A stretch of 64,000 nucleotides of DNA from positions 806,001 through 870,000 of the forward strand of contig NZ_RQJP01000005.1 of NCBI RefSeq assembly GCF_003858645.1, read 5' to 3'. A program made the position numbers and the translations under genes. The stretch is from Larkinella knui. Lineage in GTDB: Bacteria > Bacteroidota > Bacteroidia > Cytophagales > Spirosomataceae. Below are positions 9,656-18,395 of this stretch, one piece after another (positions within the stretch are counted from its first letter, which is position 1; every line of letters begins with the position of its first letter). The notes under the pieces are model-generated. The model searched no databases. It saw only the letters and a program-made list of their open reading frames with translations, and was not told where the DNA came from.

Positions 9656-10750
9656 ATGTTATTTCCCCTTTCTATCTCCACACCCGGCCGGATTTGTTTG
9701 TTTGGAGAACACCAGGATTACCTGGGCTTGCCCGTTATTGCCGCAGCTATTTCACGCCGGGTCCAGATCACGGCTGAACCCAGCCCGCAACCGGAGGTCC
9801 GGCTTTTTTTGCCGGATATTGATTCCTCCGAACAGTTTTCGCTGTCGGATCTCCCCTTGCCCTACCAGCATGACCGGGATTATTTCCGCTCGGCGGTCAA
9901 TATCCTGAGTCGGGAAGGCTTCCGGTTTTCGGGCGGCATTCAGGGCGAAATTCGCGGAAAAATTCCCATCAACGCCGGGACTTCCAGCTCGTCGGCGCTC
10001 CTGGTCACGTGGTTAGCGATTCTCAGCCAGTTCGCCGACCATCCGCAGGCGTTGTCGCCCCGGCAGCTGGCCGAGCTGGCATACCGGGCTGAAGTGCTGG
10101 AATTTGGCGAGCCTGGCGGAATGATGGATCATTATGCGACGGCCGTCGGGGGCGTTATTTACCTCGAATCGATGCCCAAAATTCACCTCGAATCGTTTCA
10201 GCCGCAACTGGGTGCTTTCGTGCTGGGCGATTCGTTGCAGCCCAAAGACACCATCGGTGTGTTGAAGCACGTCAAATTCGGGATGTTGCGGGCCATCGAG
10301 AAAATCCGGCAAACTGATCCGTCCTTTTCTCTGCCGACCTGCCCGTTGGAAGCCGCTGACGACTACCGGCATTTGCTCACACCGGACGAAACCGCTTTGC
10401 TAAAAGGAAACCTCTCCGACCGGGACGTGTTGCGGGAAGCCCTGGCGATGTTCCGACGGGGTGTTGTCGATCACCAGCGGTTTGGGGCTTTGCTGACTAC
10501 GCACCAGACCAGTTTGCGGGAGGCCAAGCGGGTGTCGACGCCTAAAATTGACCGGATGATCGACGAAGCGATCAAGGCCGGGGCCTACGGCGGCAAAATC
10601 AACGGTTCCGGGGGCGGGGGGTGCATGTTCGTGTATGCCCCCGAAAATCCGGAAGCGGTGGCCGAAGCTCTGGAGCGGGCCGGTGGCAAAGCCTATATCA
10701 TTCGGGTCGATCAGGGCGTTTCGACCCGCCAACGGGCCATACCCCTTTAG
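9656..10750 (+). CDS. GHMP-family sugar kinase, galactokinase-like
   Basis: I prefer the ATG at 9656 (MLFPLSISTPGRICLFGEHQDYLG); a GTG at 9641 is possible. All three GHMP motifs are present: substrate motif PGRICLFGEHQDYLG, phosphate loop INAGTSSSSALL, and C-terminal KINGSGGGGCMF. A catalytic Asp is expected in GGMMDHYATAVGG. The GEHQDY motif resembles galactokinase GEHTDY, but the protein is not a close copy of GalK. Cytoplasmic, ATP-dependent sugar-1-phosphate formation is the family reaction. With a GH109 gene four positions upstream, a role on GalNAc or galactose released by the locus is plausible, comparable to eukaryotic GALK2. It closes the operon, 18 nt after the DUF3472 gene. Confidence 0.88.
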   Translation: MLFPLSISTPGRICLFGEHQDYLGLPVIAAAISRRVQITAEPSPQPEVRLFLPDIDSSEQFSLSDLPLPYQHDRDYFRSAVNILSREGFRFSGGIQGEIRGKIPINAGTSSSSALLVTWLAILSQFADHPQALSPRQLAELAYRAEVLEFGEPGGMMDHYATAVGGVIYLESMPKIHLESFQPQLGAFVLGDSLQPKDTIGVLKHVKFGMLRAIEKIRQTDPSFSLPTCPLEAADDYRHLLTPDETALLKGNLSDRDVLREALAMFRRGVVDHQRFGALLTTHQTSLREAKRVSTPKIDRMIDEAIKAGAYGGKINGSGGGGCMFVYAPENPEAVAEALERAGGKAYIIRVDQGVSTRQRAIPL

Positions 10751-10903
10751 ATGCCAACCGCCGGCCCGAAGAATAGCCTTTTCCATCCGATTCCTGACGG
10801 CGTCATCAGTCATACACTGCGTTAAAAAAACAGGCCGGAAACCGAAAGAAACCAGCGGGTCCGTTCCCTTGTTAAGCTGTATTTTTTCGGACAGCTCCTG
10901 AAT

Positions 10904-10946
10904 CCGAACGTTTTAAGTAGCATTCACGACTACTTTCAACGTTCGG
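10904..10946 (+). promoter_or_regulatory. Long mRNA hairpin ending 3 nt before the ctaD start
   Basis: Arms 10904-10920 and 10930-10946 pair at 15 of 17 positions around a 9-nt loop. The ATG of ctaD is at 10950, so in the mRNA this helix would sit directly on the ribosome landing site. A T-rich -7-like sequence near 10880 (TATTTTTT) could place transcription just ahead of it. It could be a translational control element for the oxidase or, less likely, a terminator of the upstream operon, since no T-run follows. Confidence 0.55.
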
Positions 10947-10949
10947 GTT

Positions 10950-12827
10950 ATGGAAACCGCCAGGCATCAGGTCACCTCCGTAGAAGAGACTGAATTCGAC
11001 CACCATGAACCGTTGCCATTCTGGCGCAGGTATATCTTTTCGGAGGATCATAAAGTCATTGCCAAACAGTATCTGTTCAGCGGTATTTTCTGGGCAATCC
11101 TCGGCATCGTGCTCTCCCTGCTGTTTCGGATTCAACTGGCTTTTCAAAGCGCAAAACTCGACTGGCTCCGACCCATTCTGGGCGACTGGATCGATAGCGG
11201 GGGCAAAATCCACCCCGAATTTTACCTGGCACTGGTCACCATGCACGGTACCATCATGGTTTTCTTTGTCCTGACAGCGGGCTTGAGTGGCACGTTTTCC
11301 AACTTTCTGATTCCCCTGCAAGTCGGTGCCCGCGATATGGCCTCGGGGTTTCTGAACATGCTGTCCTACTGGTTCTTTTTTCTGGCCAGCGTCATCATGA
11401 TGAGTGCCTTGTTCGTAGAAACGGGGCCACCGATGGGCGGCTGGACGGTCTATCCGCCTTTAAGCGCCCTGCCTCAGGCCGTTTCGGGCTCCGGAACCGG
11501 AATGACCCTGTGGCTGATCAGCATGGCATTTTTTATCATCTCGCAGTTGCTGGGCGGTATCAATTACATCACCACGGTGATCAATCTGCGCACCCGGGGC
11601 ATGTCGTTCAGCAAATTACCGCTGACCATCTGGGCGTTTCTGCTGACGGCAGTGCTGGGATTGATCTCGTTCCCGGTTCTGCTCTCGGCGGTTCTGCTGC
11701 TGATTTTTGACCGGCATTTTGGCACCAGTTTCTACCTGAGCGACATCTACATCGGTGGTGAACCGTTGGAGCGCATGGGCGGCAGCCCGGTTTTGTTTCA
11801 GCACCTGTTCTGGTTTCTGGGCCATCCGGAAGTGTACATTGTGATTCTGCCCGCCCTGGGTATTACCTCCGAAGTCATTTCGGTCAATGCCCGTAAGCCC
11901 ATTTTTGGGTACCGGGCCATGATCGTTTCCATGCTCGGTATCGCCTTTCTGTCATTCATCGTCTGGGCACACCACATGTTTGTTTCGGGCATGAACCCAT
12001 TTCTGGGGTCCATTTTTATGTTTCTGACGCTCATTATCGCCGTGCCCTCGGCGGTAAAGGCGTTCAACTACATTACGACCTTGTGGGCGGGCAACATCAT
12101 TTTTACCCCGGCCATGCTCTTTGCCATCGGGATGGTATCCTTCTTTATATCGGGGGGCGTAACCGGCATCGTTCTGGGCAACAGCTCACTTGATATTCAA
12201 CTGCACGATACGTACTTCGTCGTGGCTCATTTCCATTTGGTAATGGGAGCGGCCTCCGCTTTTGGTTTGTTGACGGGCATATACCATTGGTTTCCCAAGA
12301 TGTTCGGGCGTATGATGAATAACACGCTGGGGCATATTCACTTCTGGATGACCTTTACCGGTATTTACCTGGTTTTCTTCCCGATGCATTACCTGGGCAT
12401 AGCGGGTTTTCCCAGGCGGTATTATGCCTTTACCAGTTTCGAGGTATTCCGCCAATACAATGATCTGAACGTGTTTATTTCGGTGGCCGCTTTCCTAACG
12501 GCGGGGGCCCAGCTGATTTTTCTGTACAACTTTTTTCATAGCCTGTTTTGGGGTGAAAAGGCTCCATTGAATCCCTGGCAAGCCAATACGCTCGAATGGA
12601 CCACGCCTATTCATCCGGGACACGGCAACTGGCCGGGTGAAATTCCACCGGTGTACCGCTGGCCCTATGACTACAGCAAACCGGGCGCCATGCAGGATTT
12701 CATTCCCCAGAATGTGCCTTATTCTCAAACGCCGGAATCGAATCTGCCGAATGAAAATGCCCAGATAAGCCAGGAAAAAATAATTGAAGCCCAGAATTTT
12801 AACGACCAGTTCAAACACCCGGTATGA
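10950..12827 (+). CDS. ctaD: Cytochrome c oxidase subunit I (heme-copper oxidase, A-type)
   Basis: 625 residues, 12 or more hydrophobic segments. Heme and copper ligands are all visible: H99 (low-spin heme a), H292 and Y296 of the HPEVY motif (CuB with crosslinked Tyr), H341/H342 (CuB), H427 (heme a3) and H429 (heme a). Glu294 of HPEVY is the D-channel gate residue of A1-type enzymes. The catalytic subunit reduces O2 to water and pumps protons in the cytoplasmic membrane. The gene is alone here: no subunit II, III or cytochrome c gene adjoins, so it may be an additional copy using subunits encoded elsewhere. The start is fixed by an in-frame stop at 10914-10916 and no other start before the first helix. 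Confidence 0.96.
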   Translation: METARHQVTSVEETEFDHHEPLPFWRRYIFSEDHKVIAKQYLFSGIFWAILGIVLSLLFRIQLAFQSAKLDWLRPILGDWIDSGGKIHPEFYLALVTMHGTIMVFFVLTAGLSGTFSNFLIPLQVGARDMASGFLNMLSYWFFFLASVIMMSALFVETGPPMGGWTVYPPLSALPQAVSGSGTGMTLWLISMAFFIISQLLGGINYITTVINLRTRGMSFSKLPLTIWAFLLTAVLGLISFPVLLSAVLLLIFDRHFGTSFYLSDIYIGGEPLERMGGSPVLFQHLFWFLGHPEVYIVILPALGITSEVISVNARKPIFGYRAMIVSMLGIAFLSFIVWAHHMFVSGMNPFLGSIFMFLTLIIAVPSAVKAFNYITTLWAGNIIFTPAMLFAIGMVSFFISGGVTGIVLGNSSLDIQLHDTYFVVAHFHLVMGAASAFGLLTGIYHWFPKMFGRMMNNTLGHIHFWMTFTGIYLVFFPMHYLGIAGFPRRYYAFTSFEVFRQYNDLNVFISVAAFLTAGAQLIFLYNFFHSLFWGEKAPLNPWQANTLEWTTPIHPGHGNWPGEIPPVYRWPYDYSKPGAMQDFIPQNVPYSQTPESNLPNENAQISQEKIIEAQNFNDQFKHPV

Positions 12828-12952
12828 CCGGATGCACCGCTATCGACCGGGCTACCGTCGTTCTCCGCCAGGGCGCGGTCGAAAAGCCGCGTAACTCCCC
12901 TGGTCCGATTGGCTTGCACATCGCTTAAAAACCCGCGCCACGAAGACGATTG

Positions 12953-13225
12953 TCAATACGGAATAATCTGCTCGTCGACAAAGCACCAGAGCCAGGCTTC
13001 GCCGGGTTCCGCCGATGCGATAACCGGGTGCTCACTGGCGTAGAAGTGCTTGGTTGCGTGCTGGTTCGGCGACGAATCGCAGCAATGCGTCTGACCACAG
13101 GTCTGGCAGGTGCGCAGATGCACCCACGAATCACCGGTTTTGACACATTCCACACAAACCGCCGGTAAATCAGGCAACGTAACGGATTCAACGGCACTCA
13201 GATGGGAACAGGCTTTTAGTCTCAT
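12953..13225 (-). CDS. UBP-type zinc finger protein
   Basis: 90 residues, essentially one ZnF-UBP domain. Candidate zinc ligands: C6, H8, C24, C27, C40, C43, C48, H56/H60 and H66, with the family signatures WVHLRTC, CGQTHCCDSSPN, HATKH and HPVI. In eukaryotes this fold binds the free C-terminal Gly-Gly of ubiquitin, often within deubiquitinases. No ubiquitin-like gene is visible here. It is the last gene of a three-gene operon, 35 nt after the flavoprotein-regulator gene and on the same strand. A competing frame at 12925-13197 is a shadow. It may recognise a peptide C-terminus or act as a zinc/redox-sensitive partner of the flavoprotein; the target is unknown. Confidence 0.9.
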   Translation of the reverse strand: MRLKACSHLSAVESVTLPDLPAVCVECVKTGDSWVHLRTCQTCGQTHCCDSSPNQHATKHFYASEHPVIASAEPGEAWLWCFVDEQIIPY

Positions 13226-13260
13226 TGGATTGTCTCTCAGGTAGCTGCGCGGCTATTGGC

Positions 13261-14922
13261 CTACGTTTCGGCTAGATATTTATGAACAAAACTGACCGCC
13301 ATCGCTCCTTCACCCACCGCCGAAGCGACGCGGTTCATGGCTCCGGCCCGTACATCACCAGCGGCAAAAATGCCCACACTGCACGTTTCGAGCAGGAAGG
13401 GATCGCGGTCCAGTTTCCAAAACTCTTTATAATCGTCGTATTTTGCAAGATCGCGGCCCGTTTCAATGAATCCTTTCGGGTCCTTGATGATGTTCATTTC
13501 GATCCAGTCGGTATACGGTTTGGTACCGATAAAGATGAACAGGGCGCTGGCGGGCACTTTCGTGCGTTCACCCGTTGGAATATCCTCCAGAATCAGGCAT
13601 TCGAGGTGCGAATCGCCCAGCCCTTCGGCCACTGCCGTGCAGGGGTGGACGTGAATATTCGGCGTTTTTTCAATCTGGTCGATCAGGTATTGCGACATCG
13701 TGGCCGACAGGTCGGTTCGCCGGATAATGATGTGTACGTCGGAAGCCGTTCGGGAGAGGTACATGGCACCCTGCCCGGCCGAATTACCACCGCCCACCAC
13801 ATAAACCGGTTTTCCCTTGAAGGCGTAGGCTTCCGTGGTCGCTGCGCCGTAATACACCCCGGCACCCGTCAACTCATCCAGACCCGGACATTCGAGCTTG
13901 TGGTACGAAACACCCGTGCTGAGCACAATACTCCGCGCCACCACCTCGTTTCCGTCGCTGAGTTCGATGTGCTTGTACTGCCCCCGCGGCTTGATGGCCA
14001 CCACTTCGTGCGGAGCCAGAAATTCGACGCCAAAACGGGTGGCCTGCGTGATGGCCCGGCGCGTCAGCTCGGAACCACTCAAACCCGAGGGAAAACCGAG
14101 GTAATTCTCAATCCGTGAGCTGGTTCCGGCCTGCCCGCCCGGAGCGCGTTTGTCGATCAGAATCGTTCGCAGCCCTTCCGAACCCGCGTAAACGGCGGCC
14201 GCCAGTCCGGCCGGACCCGCCCCGATGATCGCCAGATCGTAGAGCGATTGGGTGGCTTTGGAACTGAGCCCCAGCTTTTCGCCAACCTCCGACATCGACG
14301 GGTGCTTCAAAACCGTGCCGTCTTCCAGCAACAAGGCGGGGAGTTCGCTCTGGTCGATCTCGTGCAGGTCAGCCAGCTTTTTCGCTTCCGGATTTGTCTC
14401 AATATCAAGCCATTGATACGGAAACAGGTTGCCCGCCATAAAGTCTTTCAGTTCGTGGGTGCGGGGCGAAAACTGGTAGCCGATCAGCTTGAGCCCTTCA
14501 AACTGAGGGCGGTAATTGGACTGCCAGTCGTTCAATAATTCGTCCAGAATCGGGTACAGTTTTTCCGTCGGCGGGTCCCACGGTTTGTTCAGGTAATAGT
14601 CGAGCTGAACGTCGTTGATGGCCCGAATGGCAGCTTCAATGTCGGAGTAGGCCGTCAGCAACACGGTTTTGGCATCCGGATAAATTTTGCGGGCCTTGAA
14701 CAGAAAATCGACGCCCAGCATTTCCGGCATCCGCTGATCCGACAAAAACAGGGCCACTTCTTCGTTTTTCTTCTTCAGCTCCACCAGCGTCTCCAGCACT
14801 TCGTTGGCGGAGGTGGTCGCCATAATCTTATATTTTTTCCGGTATTGCTGGCGTAAATCCCGCTGGATGGCCTGCAATACCGCCTGATCGTCGTCGACGG
14901 CAATGATAATGGGAGGTTTCAT
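13261..14922 (-). CDS. Response regulator fused to thioredoxin-reductase-like FAD/NAD(P) oxidoreductase
   Basis: 553 residues. Residues 1-~125 are a receiver domain with acidic pocket D10-D12, phosphoacceptor D62 and K113. Residues ~135-215 look like a thioredoxin/glutaredoxin fold (SPRTHELKDFMAGNLFPYQWLD, ELPALLLEDGTV) without a CxxC. From ~228 a two-dinucleotide-fold flavoprotein follows, with FAD motif IIGAGPAGLAAAVYA, the GGQAGTSSRIENYLGFP segment, NAD(P) motif VVGGGNSAGQGAM and the C-terminal FAD motif GIFAAGDVR. Where thioredoxin reductase has CxxC, this protein reads YYGAAT, so it cannot do classical dithiol transfer. The histidine kinase gene lies 52 nt upstream and the UBP zinc finger 35 nt downstream. 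Phosphorylation presumably gates the flavoprotein; the electron acceptor is unknown. Confidence 0.93.
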   Translation of the reverse strand: MKPPIIIAVDDDQAVLQAIQRDLRQQYRKKYKIMATTSANEVLETLVELKKKNEEVALFLSDQRMPEMLGVDFLFKARKIYPDAKTVLLTAYSDIEAAIRAINDVQLDYYLNKPWDPPTEKLYPILDELLNDWQSNYRPQFEGLKLIGYQFSPRTHELKDFMAGNLFPYQWLDIETNPEAKKLADLHEIDQSELPALLLEDGTVLKHPSMSEVGEKLGLSSKATQSLYDLAIIGAGPAGLAAAVYAGSEGLRTILIDKRAPGGQAGTSSRIENYLGFPSGLSGSELTRRAITQATRFGVEFLAPHEVVAIKPRGQYKHIELSDGNEVVARSIVLSTGVSYHKLECPGLDELTGAGVYYGAATTEAYAFKGKPVYVVGGGNSAGQGAMYLSRTASDVHIIIRRTDLSATMSQYLIDQIEKTPNIHVHPCTAVAEGLGDSHLECLILEDIPTGERTKVPASALFIFIGTKPYTDWIEMNIIKDPKGFIETGRDLAKYDDYKEFWKLDRDPFLLETCSVGIFAAGDVRAGAMNRVASAVGEGAMAVSFVHKYLAET

Positions 14923-14974
14923 TTTTCAAGAATAATGGGTTGGGTTAGAAAGCAAAAAGAAGCCGGGCCGAAAA

Positions 14975-16417
14975 TTAGTCGTTGGGGTCTTCTACCGCTT
15001 CCGCTACTTCGATTTTTTCTTCCTTTCCGGGTTGAATGGGCAGGCAAACTTTGAATTCCGTTCGTCCCGGTTCCGAATTGACGTAAATACGGCCATTGTG
15101 GTGTCGGACAATGCCCTGCACAATATCCAGCCCGAGGCCGGTTCCTTTGCCGATGGGTTTGGTGGTAAAAAACGGATCAAAAATATGGTCGACACTGGTG
15201 GCCGGAATCCCCGAACCGTCATCGATGATGCGGATCAATTCAAACTCCCGGTCGACTTCGGCGGTAATTTGCAGGTGCCCGCCGTCCTTCATAGCATCGA
15301 CGGCGTTGTCGATCAGATTCGTCCAGATCTGGTTCAGTTCGCTGGGATAGGCATCCAGTTGCGGTAAATCGTCCGGTATGCTGACGTCGACCTGAATATT
15401 TTTCTCTTTCAGTTTGTGCTTCAACAGAACGAGCGTGCTGTCGATGCCTTCGCGGATGTGGATGCATTCGCGGCCCGTTCCCCGGTCCATGTGCGTATAG
15501 GATTTGATGGCATTGACCAGAACCGCAATGCGTTTGGAGGCTTCTTCGATGTCGGTTACGAGCCGTTCCGTCACCAGGTTATTGACCAGCCAGTTCAAGA
15601 CCGTCGCCCGGTTATCCGGCGCAACATCTACCAGCAGCGTATCCAGATCGTCGGTCGTAAAGCCAAAATCCACCAGCGATTCCGTCAGTTCGGCGCCGTC
15701 GGTCACCCCGTTGTCATCGAACCAGTCGAGCAGATCATCTTCCAGGCTGCTGCGTTCCATCAGCGACAGCCGCTTGTTTTCCGTTGGGTTCTTCGTTTTG
15801 CTGAACAACAGGTTGCTGACCCGGTCGACCATCTCGTCGGTGACCCGCAGCGCCATCACGTCCTTAAACCGTTGCGGGGTGTTGTGCAAATGCGATTTCA
15901 GCGAATCGGAACTCCGGACAATGGCCGAAACCGGGTTGTTCAGTTCGTGGGCCAAGCCCGCCGACATGCGTCCCAGTGCCATGATTTTGTCGTTTTGCTG
16001 CAGTTGCCGCGTCGTTTCCCGAACCCGCGTCGTCATAACGTGAACCAGCGTTTCGGTCAGTTCATACTGCGTCTGAATCATTTCGCGGAAATGGTCGCGG
16101 TGCAGGGCCAGTACCGCCGTGGGGCCAATGGTTTGCCAGTAGGCCACCGATTCCACCATCCGCGAAAACGGCAAAACGCCCTCCAGTCCGCCCTCTTCGG
16201 CCAGGCGCAGTTCCTGTTGCTGCCCCTGCTGGATGAGGTAATACCGGATTCGGCCCTGTAGCAGAATGATAAAATGGTCGGTCGGGTCGCCGGGATGATA
16301 TATCAGCGTATCCGCCGGGTATTCGCGGCAATCGGCATGATCGACCAGCCAACGGAGTTGCTCGTCCGGCACACCCTTGAATCTTGGATTGTTTTTTAAC
16401 GTCGTGAGGCAATCCAT
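14975..16417 (-). CDS. Cyclic-nucleotide-binding-domain sensor histidine kinase
   Basis: 480 residues, soluble (no membrane segment). The N-terminal ~125 residues are a CRP-like cNMP-binding fold ([25 protein letters not shown]). The phosphoacceptor is H157 in the H-box [15 protein letters not shown]. An unusual ~120-residue insertion follows the H-box before the second dimerisation helix and contains acidic stretches. The ATPase domain has N-box [11 protein letters not shown]1 DDGSGIP, F-box FDPFFTTK and G2 GKGTGLGL. It is the first gene of the three-gene operon and the probable kinase for the receiver-flavoprotein next to it. CRP-like sensor domains can bind nucleotides, heme or redox ligands; which applies here cannot be told. 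Confidence 0.92.
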   Translation of the reverse strand: MDCLTTLKNNPRFKGVPDEQLRWLVDHADCREYPADTLIYHPGDPTDHFIILLQGRIRYYLIQQGQQQELRLAEEGGLEGVLPFSRMVESVAYWQTIGPTAVLALHRDHFREMIQTQYELTETLVHVMTTRVRETTRQLQQNDKIMALGRMSAGLAHELNNPVSAIVRSSDSLKSHLHNTPQRFKDVMALRVTDEMVDRVSNLLFSKTKNPTENKRLSLMERSSLEDDLLDWFDDNGVTDGAELTESLVDFGFTTDDLDTLLVDVAPDNRATVLNWLVNNLVTERLVTDIEEASKRIAVLVNAIKSYTHMDRGTGRECIHIREGIDSTLVLLKHKLKEKNIQVDVSIPDDLPQLDAYPSELNQIWTNLIDNAVDAMKDGGHLQITAEVDREFELIRIIDDGSGIPATSVDHIFDPFFTTKPIGKGTGLGLDIVQGIVRHHNGRIYVNSEPGRTEFKVCLPIQPGKEEKIEVAEAVEDPND

Positions 16418-16538
16418 ACGTAAAGCAGTTTGGAAATCAAAAGATAGGAAATAGCTGGCTATTTTCCATAACCGATCGGCGCGGATACCGGTTTCATCGC
16501 ACGTATGGTTTCTATTCCTGTCGTTCGTATTTTGCGGT

Positions 16539-18383
16539 ATGAAGTCTCTGCTGCTCCTCCTTTTTAGCCTGTTCGGGGTTGAACCAATGCTGGCTCAATC
16601 CATTCGTTTTGCGTTTGTAACCGATACCCACGTGGGCGCACCCGCCACCGCCGTCGAAGATCTTCAGCGTACGGTCAACGACATCAATGCGCAAACCGAC
16701 CTCGATTTTGCGGTTTTTACCGGCGACGTCACCGATTTTGGCTCGGACGAGGAATTTCAGATCGCCAAACGCATTCTCGACGGTCTGAACAAAAAATGGT
16801 ACATCTTTCCCGGCAATCACGACACCAAATGGTCGGAAAATGGCTGCAACAGTTTTCGGAAGGTGTTCGGCGCGGAACGGTTTTCGTTCACGGTTGGCCA
16901 CTACCGGTTCATCGGCTGCGGCAGCGGTCCCAACATGCGGATGGCGCCGGGGCTGGTGGCCCGCGAAGATGTTTTGTGGCTCCGGTCCGAAGTTGAAAAG
17001 TTGAAAGGCTCCGACCAGCCGGTTATTTTCATGAACCATTATCCGCTCGATGATTCGCTGGAAAACTGGTATTTGCTGATCGACGAACTCAAGAAAACCA
17101 ACGTTCAGGCGGCTTTTTGCGGACACGGACACGCCAACCGTGAACTGGATTTTGAAGGCATTCCGGGGACGATGGGCCGCTCCAACCTCCGGGCGAAAGA
17201 CGAAGTCGGCGGCTACAACATCGTGACGATGCAAAACGACACCATGACGTTTGCCGAACGGACGCCCGGCGTCGGAACAAAAGCCGTCTGGCGAACCATC
17301 GTTCTCAAAAATCATGAGTTCAGCCAGCAAACCGCCACCAAATTTCCCCGCCCCGACTACAAAATGAACGCGCAGTACGCCAGCGTGAAACCGGTCTGGG
17401 CTCAACAGGACAGCAGCGACATCGGCGCGGGCATTGTCGAAAGTGACGGCTTGTGCCTGTATCCCAACACGAACGGGCAACTGGTGGCGCTGGCCACCGC
17501 GACCGGCGAAGTTCGCTGGCGGTTTGCCACCGGGGGCAAAGTCTACTCAACCCCGGCGGTTCGCAAAAACCGGGTCGTAGTTGCGTCGACGGACGGAACG
17601 ATTTATTGCCTCGACAAACGCAGCGGCTCTCTGCTCTGGAAGCAGGAAACCGGCAAACCCATCGTGGCGTCGCCGGTCATTGACCGAAATACGATTTTTA
17701 TCGGCAGTTCCGAAGGGAAATTCCGGGCGCTCTCGCTGGCGGACGGGGCCGTGAAATGGACGTTCAGTGGGGTGAAAGGTTTTGTTGAATCGGTCCCGGT
17801 CGTTGACAAAAATCGCGTCTATTTCGGTTCCTGGGGATCGTCGTTGTACGCGTTGAACAAAAAAACCGGCGACTCCGTCTGGCGCTGGACCAACGGAAAA
17901 CTGCGCAACTTCTCGCCCGCGGCCTGCGTGCCGGTTTTGGTCAAAAACCGCCTGTTTATCCAGACGCCCGACCGCACGGTTACGGCCATCGACGCCGAAA
18001 CCGGTCGCGAAATCTGGAAAACCAACCAGCACAAAGGCTTCGAGTCGATGGGCGTGTCGGCAGACCGCTCGTTGATTTACGTCAAGTGTATGCAGGATTC
18101 GGTCTGGGCCATTCCGACGAATTCGGCCGACGGCCGGGGCGCGTGGTTTGTCAATTGCTACTACGGCTATGAGATTAGTCCGGGACCGCTCACCGAGCGC
18201 GACGGCCTGCTTTATGTGCCCACCGACGAAGGCGCTTTGTACACGATCGACCGCCGGAACCGGCGGTTACTCTGGTCGCACAAACTGTCGAACGCCATGC
18301 TCAACCGCGTCTGGCCGCTCAAAAACCGGCAGGTTCTGGTGACGACGATGGACGGGAAAGTAGCGTTGCTGAGGGCAAATTGA
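16539..18383 (+). CDS. Exported metallophosphoesterase fused to PQQ-like beta-propeller
   Basis: 614 residues with a signal peptide (MKSLLLLLFSLFGVEPMLAQ). The calcineurin-like phosphoesterase domain (~20-250) shows the metal ligands D29/H31 (TDTHVG), D63 (TGDVTD), N93/H94 (PGNHD), the NHYP motif and GHGHAN. From ~290 to the end, repeated PQQ-blade sequences occur (for example LVALATATGEVRWRF, IYCLDKRSGSLLWKQ, LYALNKKTGDSVWRW, VTAIDAETGREIWKT), forming a beta-propeller. These are quinoprotein-type repeats without an evident dehydrogenase active site. It is probably periplasmic or surface-located, and the substrate is unknown. It is divergent from the kinase operon and convergent with the caspase gene, 12 nt apart. 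Confidence 0.9.
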   Translation: MKSLLLLLFSLFGVEPMLAQSIRFAFVTDTHVGAPATAVEDLQRTVNDINAQTDLDFAVFTGDVTDFGSDEEFQIAKRILDGLNKKWYIFPGNHDTKWSENGCNSFRKVFGAERFSFTVGHYRFIGCGSGPNMRMAPGLVAREDVLWLRSEVEKLKGSDQPVIFMNHYPLDDSLENWYLLIDELKKTNVQAAFCGHGHANRELDFEGIPGTMGRSNLRAKDEVGGYNIVTMQNDTMTFAERTPGVGTKAVWRTIVLKNHEFSQQTATKFPRPDYKMNAQYASVKPVWAQQDSSDIGAGIVESDGLCLYPNTNGQLVALATATGEVRWRFATGGKVYSTPAVRKNRVVVASTDGTIYCLDKRSGSLLWKQETGKPIVASPVIDRNTIFIGSSEGKFRALSLADGAVKWTFSGVKGFVESVPVVDKNRVYFGSWGSSLYALNKKTGDSVWRWTNGKLRNFSPAACVPVLVKNRLFIQTPDRTVTAIDAETGREIWKTNQHKGFESMGVSADRSLIYVKCMQDSVWAIPTNSADGRGAWFVNCYYGYEISPGPLTERDGLLYVPTDEGALYTIDRRNRRLLWSHKLSNAMLNRVWPLKNRQVLVTTMDGKVALLRAN

Positions 18384-18395
18384 CGGTTTTGGCGC

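Noticed and set aside
12925-13197. Alternative 90-codon frame over the UBP zinc-finger gene
   Set aside because: Arg/Pro-rich shadow; the other frame has a complete zinc-ligand pattern.
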